Assembly: GCA_910577215.1 (NCBI GenBank)
Contig: CAJTMQ010000049.1
Span: 1-10,460, forward strand
From: an uncultured Eubacterium sp.
GTDB taxonomy: Bacteria > Bacillota > Clostridia > Oscillospirales > Acutalibacteraceae
Reading direction: 5' to 3'
DNA: 10,460 nt
The translations under genes were made by a program, and so were the position numbers. The notes beneath the pieces are model-generated. The model was given only the letters and a program-made list of their open reading frames with translations, had not been told where the DNA came from and ran no database searches. Of this stretch, positions 6,383-10,460 are shown in pieces. Position 1 is the stretch's first letter; each line of letters starts with the position of its first letter.

Positions 6383-8092
6383 ATGGAAAAGGTATTTGCG
6401 ATATATTCGAGGAAGTCGAGATTTACGGGCAAGGGTGAATCTGTTGAAAATCAGATTGAAATGTGCCGTGAATATTTGCGAATTCATTTTGGTGAGAAAG
6501 AGGCAGAAAAGGCAGTTATATACGAAGACGAAGGATTCAGCGGGAAAAATTTAGATAGACCGCAATTCAAGACTATGTTTGAAGATATTAAGAGTGGTAA
6601 AATATCTGCCGTACTTTGCTATCGCCTTGACCGTATCAGCCGTAATATCGGCGATTTCGCAAACCTGATTACCGAGCTTACCTCTATGGGCGTTGCATTT
6701 ATTTCTATCAAGGAGCAATTTGACACCAACTCTCCTATGGGCAGAGCAATGATGTATATTGCATCTGTTTTTTCACAGCTTGAGCGTGAAACCATCGCTG
6801 AGCGTATTCGTGATAATCTGCACGAGCTTTCAAAAACAGGCAGATGGCTCGGCGGTGTCACACCTACCGGTTACAATTCTGTAGGCGAAACCTCAATGAA
6901 CATAAATGGCAAAACAAAAAAAGCATTTCACCTTGCAGTTAAAGAAGATGAAATGCAGATTGTTAAGCTGATATTCAGTTTATTCCTCGAGCACAATTCG
7001 CTGACTGCTTGTGAAAGCTATCTGCTTGCACACAACTACAAAACAAAAAACGGCAGAGATTTTACACGCTTTTCAATTCGTGGCATTCTGACAAATCCTG
7101 TTTATATGATTTCTGACAGTGATGCGTTTGAATATTTCAAAAATTCAAATGTTGATTTATATTCTGACAAAGAGGAATTTGACAGCACACACGGAATGAT
7201 GGTATATAACCGAACCCTTCAGGAGCAAGGCAAGGCTACGAAAATTAAGCCTATGGAGGAATGGATTGTATCTGTTGGTAAACACCAAGGCTTTATAAAT
7301 GGCAAGGATTGGATTAAGGTTCAATCTATGCTTGACAGAAACAAATCAAAATCCTATCGCAAACCCAAGAGTCACACCGCTTTACTTTCGGGAATTCTCA
7401 AATGCGAATGCGGTGAATTCATGCGTCCGCATATGACTACACGAATGAACAAGGACGGCGAATACACCTATTACTATTCCTGCACTATGAAACTGAGGAG
7501 CAAGGGCAGTCGCTGTAACAACAAAAATATCAATGGTAATGAAATTGACAAAGAGGTTATTGCTGCTGTTAAGGCACTTGCAAATAATGGTGATGATTAT
7601 TTTGAGTCACTGAAATCTGCATTATCTGAAAACAAAATCAAAACTGAAAACATTAGCAATGAGCAAGCAAGGCTTGAAGACGAAATTGGAAAAAAAGAAA
7701 AAGAAATCGAGGCACTTGTAAATAATCTTGCTACATCAAGCGGAACAGGTGCAGAAAAATACATACTTGATAAAATCAATACATTAAGTGATGAGGTTGA
7801 AAAAATCAAGGCTCAACAAAACACCCTTATTAAGGAAAGTGAAAATGAACTTAACTTAACCGAAAGCATTGACTTAATGAAAGATATGCTTAAATCATTT
7901 TCCGTTACAGTTGACAATATGACGATTGAACAGAAAAGGCAGACGATCCGCACCTTTGTAAAAGAGGTTATATGGAACGGAGAGGATGCACACATCGTAT
8001 TCTTCGGCTCTGACTACGAATATCCGTTCAAAAAGGCTGAAATGCTTGCTGATGACGATATTTTGTATCCGCTTTGTGAGGATAGAAAATGA
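6383..8092 (+). CDS. Large serine recombinase (integrase/excisionase of the sigK element)
   Basis: A 569-aa large serine recombinase of the SpoIVCA/TnpX group that would cut and rejoin att sites. The catalytic domain (residues 1-150) has AIYSRKS with Arg10 and nucleophile Ser12, DEGFSGKNLDRP at 49-60, YRLDRISRN at 80-88 and the SQLERETIAERIRDN helix at 131-145. The Recombinase DNA-binding domain (PF07508 type) spans about 155-300. A zinc ribbon follows with Cys341, Cys343, Cys367 and Cys378, then a coiled coil at about 405-490. The start is ATG 6383, not 6377: AAAGAGG lies 7 nt before 6383 but only 1 nt before 6377. Its TGA stop lies inside the predicted att core at the sigK junction. This position next to a split sigK is the main reason to call the element skin-like. 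No obvious directionality factor is recognised nearby. Confidence 0.93.
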   Translation: MEKVFAIYSRKSRFTGKGESVENQIEMCREYLRIHFGEKEAEKAVIYEDEGFSGKNLDRPQFKTMFEDIKSGKISAVLCYRLDRISRNIGDFANLITELTSMGVAFISIKEQFDTNSPMGRAMMYIASVFSQLERETIAERIRDNLHELSKTGRWLGGVTPTGYNSVGETSMNINGKTKKAFHLAVKEDEMQIVKLIFSLFLEHNSLTACESYLLAHNYKTKNGRDFTRFSIRGILTNPVYMISDSDAFEYFKNSNVDLYSDKEEFDSTHGMMVYNRTLQEQGKATKIKPMEEWIVSVGKHQGFINGKDWIKVQSMLDRNKSKSYRKPKSHTALLSGILKCECGEFMRPHMTTRMNKDGEYTYYYSCTMKLRSKGSRCNNKNINGNEIDKEVIAAVKALANNGDDYFESLKSALSENKIKTENISNEQARLEDEIGKKEKEIEALVNNLATSSGTGAEKYILDKINTLSDEVEKIKAQQNTLIKESENELNLTESIDLMKDMLKSFSVTVDNMTIEQKRQTIRTFVKEVIWNGEDAHIVFFGSDYEYPFKKAEMLADDDILYPLCEDRK

Positions 8093-8099
8093 AATTTTA
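8082..8099 (+). other. Predicted right attachment site inside sigK
   Basis: The 18 nt encode the conserved sigma-K residues I-E-N-E-I-L and contain AATGA (8088-8092). AATGA is, from memory, the short repeat at both ends of the B. subtilis skin element. To its left the sequence is recombinase coding in another frame; to its right it is sigK. Recombination with a matching copy at the left end would restore a continuous sigK frame. The left partner is not in the window. Confidence 0.6.
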
Positions 8100-8438
8100 A
8101 TGCATTTCAGAAACATCCGAAAAAATGCAACAGATGTTTACCTTGGTGATTCAATAGAAATAGACAAGGACGGAAATCCGCTTACTATTCAGGAAACCCT
8201 AAGCGACAACAGAGATCTTGCGGAAGATTTGGAAACGAAAATAAAATGGGAAAAGGTTTCAAAAATCATTGAGAATTTGGAGGATGAACGTGAAAAGGAA
8301 ATACTGATTTTACGCTATGGTTTAGATAACAAAAAGCCTTTGACACAACGTGAAGTTGCACAAAGGCTAAAAATAAGCAGGAGCTATGTTTCAAGAATTG
8401 AAAAGAAAGTGCTTGAAGATATAAAAAAGAAATTCTGA
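8085..8438 (+). CDS. sigK: Sigma-K factor, C-terminal part (split sigK)
   Basis: This is the 3' portion (117 codons) of a sporulation mother-cell sigma factor gene. It starts at the conserved ENEILMHFR segment at the end of region 2. It continues through a region-3-like linker (DKDGNPLTIQETL) to region 4, with LEDEREKEILILRYGL and the helix-turn-helix TQREVAQRLKISRSYVSRIEKK, which contacts the -35 box. RSYVSRIEKK matches sigma-K better than sigma-E (QSYISRLEKR). The roughly 115 N-terminal residues with the core- and -10-binding region are absent, and no start codon or ribosome binding site for a separate protein is evident. The nearest ATG (8100) would give a fragment without region 2. The frame is open and intact, which suggests it is kept functional by excision. 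It could alternatively be a recently broken gene. Confidence 0.85.
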   Translation, partial: ENEILMHFRNIRKNATDVYLGDSIEIDKDGNPLTIQETLSDNRDLAEDLETKIKWEKVSKIIENLEDEREKEILILRYGLDNKKPLTQREVAQRLKISRSYVSRIEKKVLEDIKKKF

Positions 8439-8493
8439 TATACAGAAAATTCATAAAAAAATTTCCACACACCCAACGGGAGGTTTTCTATAC

Positions 8494-8531
8494 AAAAGTA
8501 GGGGGACGGATAACATCCGCCCCCTACTTTT
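8494..8531. terminator. Bidirectional terminator between sigK and the coiled-coil gene
   Basis: AAAAGTAGGGGG (8494-8505) pairs with CCCCCTACTTTT (8520-8531), and the inner ACGGAT/ATCCG extends the stem with one unpaired base around a 3-nt loop. The A/T ends give a U-run on either strand. It lies 55 nt after the sigK stop and overlaps the stop codon of the convergent coiled-coil gene, so it should serve both. Confidence 0.8.
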
Positions 8532-8748
8532 ATTTCAATTTTCTTTTAAGTTCTTCGTTTTCTTCTTCAAGAGCCTGAAGCACGGCAATATTCTGATTCA
8601 ATTCCCTGTTAGCCTCTTTAAGCTGAAAATCGAGGTTGGAATTTATGATTTCAAGGCGCTGGCACTCGAAGTTAACCTCCTCAAGTGCTGCCATAAGTCT
8701 TGAAACCCGCTCTTTTAATGATTCAATTCTTTCTTCATAATCATTCAT
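8530..8748 (-). CDS. Small coiled-coil protein, unknown function
   Basis: A 72-aa acidic protein that is almost entirely one predicted coiled coil, with heptad-spaced Leu/Ile/Val from about residue 9 to the C-terminus (ERIESLKERVSRLM, LQALEEENEELKRKLK) and no other domain. Short coiled coils of this kind occur among cell-division accessory factors such as ZapB and YabA, but the sequence is too generic to assign one. GAGG lies 7 nt before the ATG. It sits outside the predicted element, between two terminators, 64 nt downstream of the isomerase gene, so it probably has its own promoter or relies on partial readthrough. Confidence 0.7.
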   Translation of the reverse strand: MNDYEERIESLKERVSRLMAALEEVNFECQRLEIINSNLDFQLKEANRELNQNIAVLQALEEENEELKRKLK

Positions 8749-8775
8749 TATTTTTCCTCAAAATATTGCTTAAAC

Positions 8776-8808
8776 TCAAAGAGACCGCACTGAGTGCAGC
8801 CTCTTTGA
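8776..8808 (-). terminator. Terminator downstream of the PpiC-type isomerase gene
   Basis: TCAAAGAG (8776-8783) pairs with CTCTTTGA (8801-8808), and after a 3-nt internal loop GCACT pairs with AGTGC. It starts 4 nt from the isomerase stop codon. The T-tract on the minus strand is poor, so termination may be partial and allow readthrough into the coiled-coil gene. Confidence 0.55.
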
Positions 8809-8811
8809 AGA

Positions 8812-10460
8812 TTATCTGTCTATATCAGTATCTATTTCAAAGTAGCGTGAACCAAACCAATTCACCTTAGCGGTATATGATTCTTCAAGCTGCTCAGCCT
8901 TTGTTTTTGATTCTTCAGATGCAAGCATATTTTCAGCATTAACTCTCCATACAGGAGTTTCTGTTGCACCGTCAAAATACATAATATGGTAACCATACTG
9001 TGACCTTACAATACCTGTATTGCCCGCAGCACGATCATCTGCAAAGCACCAGTTATTGAATGGCAGAACCATCTGACCGGGATAAACCTTCTCATAGAGC
9101 CCGCCATTGCTGCTTGAGCCTGTATCTGCTGAATTAGCTTCTGCAAGTGAAGCGAAACTTTCCGCTGATTTATCACCCTTGTTGAATTCATCAAGAAGAT
9201 TATTGGCTTTCTCTAATGCAGCTGTCCACTGAGCATCTGTGGCACTTGCAGCTTCAGATGTTTCTTCAACCGGACTGATAAGAATATGACGAACATTAAC
9301 TGTGTTAATATCGGACAATTCTGCAGGTGTAAGAACATAAACAACAGTTGTTGAGAACTGGTTTAAATCACCTGTTTTTCTGTCCACATCGAAGAGCCAG
9401 TCAAGACCCGAATATGTTTTCTCATCTGCGTTTGCATCATCTGCAGCAGCAATTCCATAATTCATATTTTTAAGAGATGCTTTTGTTGCATATAACATTG
9501 TAGATGCGGTTTCATCTGCATAATAGCTCTTATCGGAACTGCCGCTTGAATACTTGACAGCAAGTTCCGTAAAGTTTGAACCATCAGCCTTTAATTCATT
9601 TTTGAAGGCAGCAGCATTTTCCTCACTGTCAGCCTCAAATACTCTGATATTAACCGACTGGAAGTCTGCAATATTTTCATCCTTATAAGCTGCATATTCT
9701 TCCTCTGTATGCTCAACTGTTGCGGTTTCATTTGAAATTGAGGACTGATAGTTCTCAGCAATATATGAACGAACTGCTTCACGGCGGAATACATTTTCTG
9801 TTACGCCCTTACCGAATATCTGAACAAAGTAGCCTGAAAGTGTATAGCCGTAGCTTTCTGCGGCATCTTTGTATTCCTCTATAGTACTTTCAAGCTGAGA
9901 AGCCTGTGTTGTAGTGATAGCAGGCTCAACACCGTCATTTGCTTTTACAGCTTCATTATAGAAGGTGTATGTTTCCTCAATAGAATCAAGAGCTTCCTGC
10001 TTAACATATTCAAGCCATGTGATCGTTTCGCCGTCATCATCAGTTGTTGTCTGCTTTGAAAAAGGCTTATCAAAATCAACATCAATACTGCTGCTGTCGC
10101 CTAAAAGAGCAAGAATGCTGCTTAAATCATAACTGTCACTATCAGCATTGTTAAGGGCTTCCTGGCGTTGCTTCAAATTGTTGTAGGTCAAAGCAAAATA
10201 GTAGTTATAGGTTGAAACAGGAACATTTATTTTATCGCCCTCTTCAGACTTAACCGTTACACCCGTTAAATATGTTGTCCACTGCAGGGTTGAATGGATA
10301 AATCCCTTGCGAACCGTACCTGTGGCAACATAAGCTACAAGAAGTCCCACTACGATAACTGCTGCAATAACAGATTTGATAATTCTAATTTTATTTGCAG
10401 AAAGACCTTTTGATTTTTTCTTGGACTTTGCTGCCTTTGCTTTTTTTGTTTTTCCTTCGC
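8812..10460 (-). CDS. Membrane-anchored PpiC/parvulin-type peptidyl-prolyl isomerase (5' end outside window)
   Basis: An extracytoplasmic foldase in the PrsA/SurA style that should help proteins fold outside the membrane. The frame stays open to the right edge: a GTG at 10350 is not the likely start because upstream codons encode a Lys-rich cytoplasmic tail and the first half of a membrane segment (VIAAVIVVGLLVAYVAT). The visible product is at least 548 residues. Most of the N-terminal half is a long helical chaperone-like region rich in Ser/Thr/Asp/Glu. A parvulin domain lies near window positions 9306-8970 with VRHILIS, GGLYEKVYPGQMV and SQYGYHIMYF. No lipobox cysteine is seen, so anchoring is by the transmembrane helix. 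It is chromosomal flank, outside the element. Confidence 0.82.
   Translation of the reverse strand, partial: EGKTKKAKAAKSKKKSKGLSANKIRIIKSVIAAVIVVGLLVAYVATGTVRKGFIHSTLQWTTYLTGVTVKSEEGDKINVPVSTYNYYFALTYNNLKQRQEALNNADSDSYDLSSILALLGDSSSIDVDFDKPFSKQTTTDDDGETITWLEYVKQEALDSIEETYTFYNEAVKANDGVEPAITTTQASQLESTIEEYKDAAESYGYTLSGYFVQIFGKGVTENVFRREAVRSYIAENYQSSISNETATVEHTEEEYAAYKDENIADFQSVNIRVFEADSEENAAAFKNELKADGSNFTELAVKYSSGSSDKSYYADETASTMLYATKASLKNMNYGIAAADDANADEKTYSGLDWLFDVDRKTGDLNQFSTTVVYVLTPAELSDINTVNVRHILISPVEETSEAASATDAQWTAALEKANNLLDEFNKGDKSAESFASLAEANSADTGSSSNGGLYEKVYPGQMVLPFNNWCFADDRAAGNTGIVRSQYGYHIMYFDGATETPVWRVNAENMLASEESKTKAEQLEESYTAKVNWFGSRYFEIDTDIDR

Noticed and set aside
8100..8438. Sigma-factor fragment as an independent small protein starting at ATG 8100
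   Set aside because: There is no ribosome binding site, sigK homology extends upstream of this ATG to 8085, and the product would lack the region-2 domain.
8812..10350. GTG 10350 as the true start of the isomerase
   Set aside because: It would cut the membrane anchor in half; the frame continues open upstream with a Lys-rich tail to the window edge.

Overview
The window looks like a low-GC, spore-forming Firmicute (class Clostridia, probably a gut Oscillospirales or Lachnospirales relative). This rests on AT-rich DNA with GGAGG-type ribosome binding sites, the 3' part of a mother-cell sigma factor gene (sigK), and protein families common in gut Clostridia. The assignment is inference.

Positions 1-8092 read as the right-hand part of an integrated mobile element. 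Positions 8085-8438 encode the C-terminal part of sigma-K, and the reading frame becomes sigK-like exactly where the element's large serine recombinase gene ends. This is the layout of a sigK intervening ('skin') element: site-specific excision would rejoin the two sigK halves. The N-terminal half of sigK is not in the window, so the left end should lie to the left of position 1.

Element layout. 1-427 has no protein gene but holds two convergent transcription units: a very short (+) promoter-terminator unit (67-154) and a (-) unit (377-179) whose product would be a roughly 165-nt RNA with a perfect 19-bp closing stem and an intrinsic terminator. 428-2257 is a (-) two-gene cargo unit with its own promoter: a MacroD-type macrodomain protein with a C-terminal HTH-like region, then a small von Willebrand A (MIDAS) protein. 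2362-5270 is a (-) replication/mobilization module: a RepA-like AAA ATPase, a 345-nt hairpin-rich gap that probably contains oriT, MobC, a MOBP relaxase and a 53-aa small protein. 5405-6307 (+) is a Cys-rich DUF6076-like protein. 6383-8092 (+) is the large serine recombinase, with a sigma-A-like promoter.

The genes fit an integrative mobilizable element: recombinase for excision and integration, MobC plus relaxase acting at oriT for transfer by a helper conjugation system, and a RepA-like ATPase perhaps for replication of the excised circle. Unusually, it sits in a developmental gene, whereas the well-known skin elements are prophage-like.

Right of sigK is chromosomal flank: a bidirectional terminator, a 72-aa coiled-coil protein (-), a second terminator, and a membrane-anchored PpiC/parvulin-type peptidyl-prolyl isomerase (-) whose start lies beyond the right edge. 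No rRNA, tRNA, CRISPR array or insertion sequence was seen.
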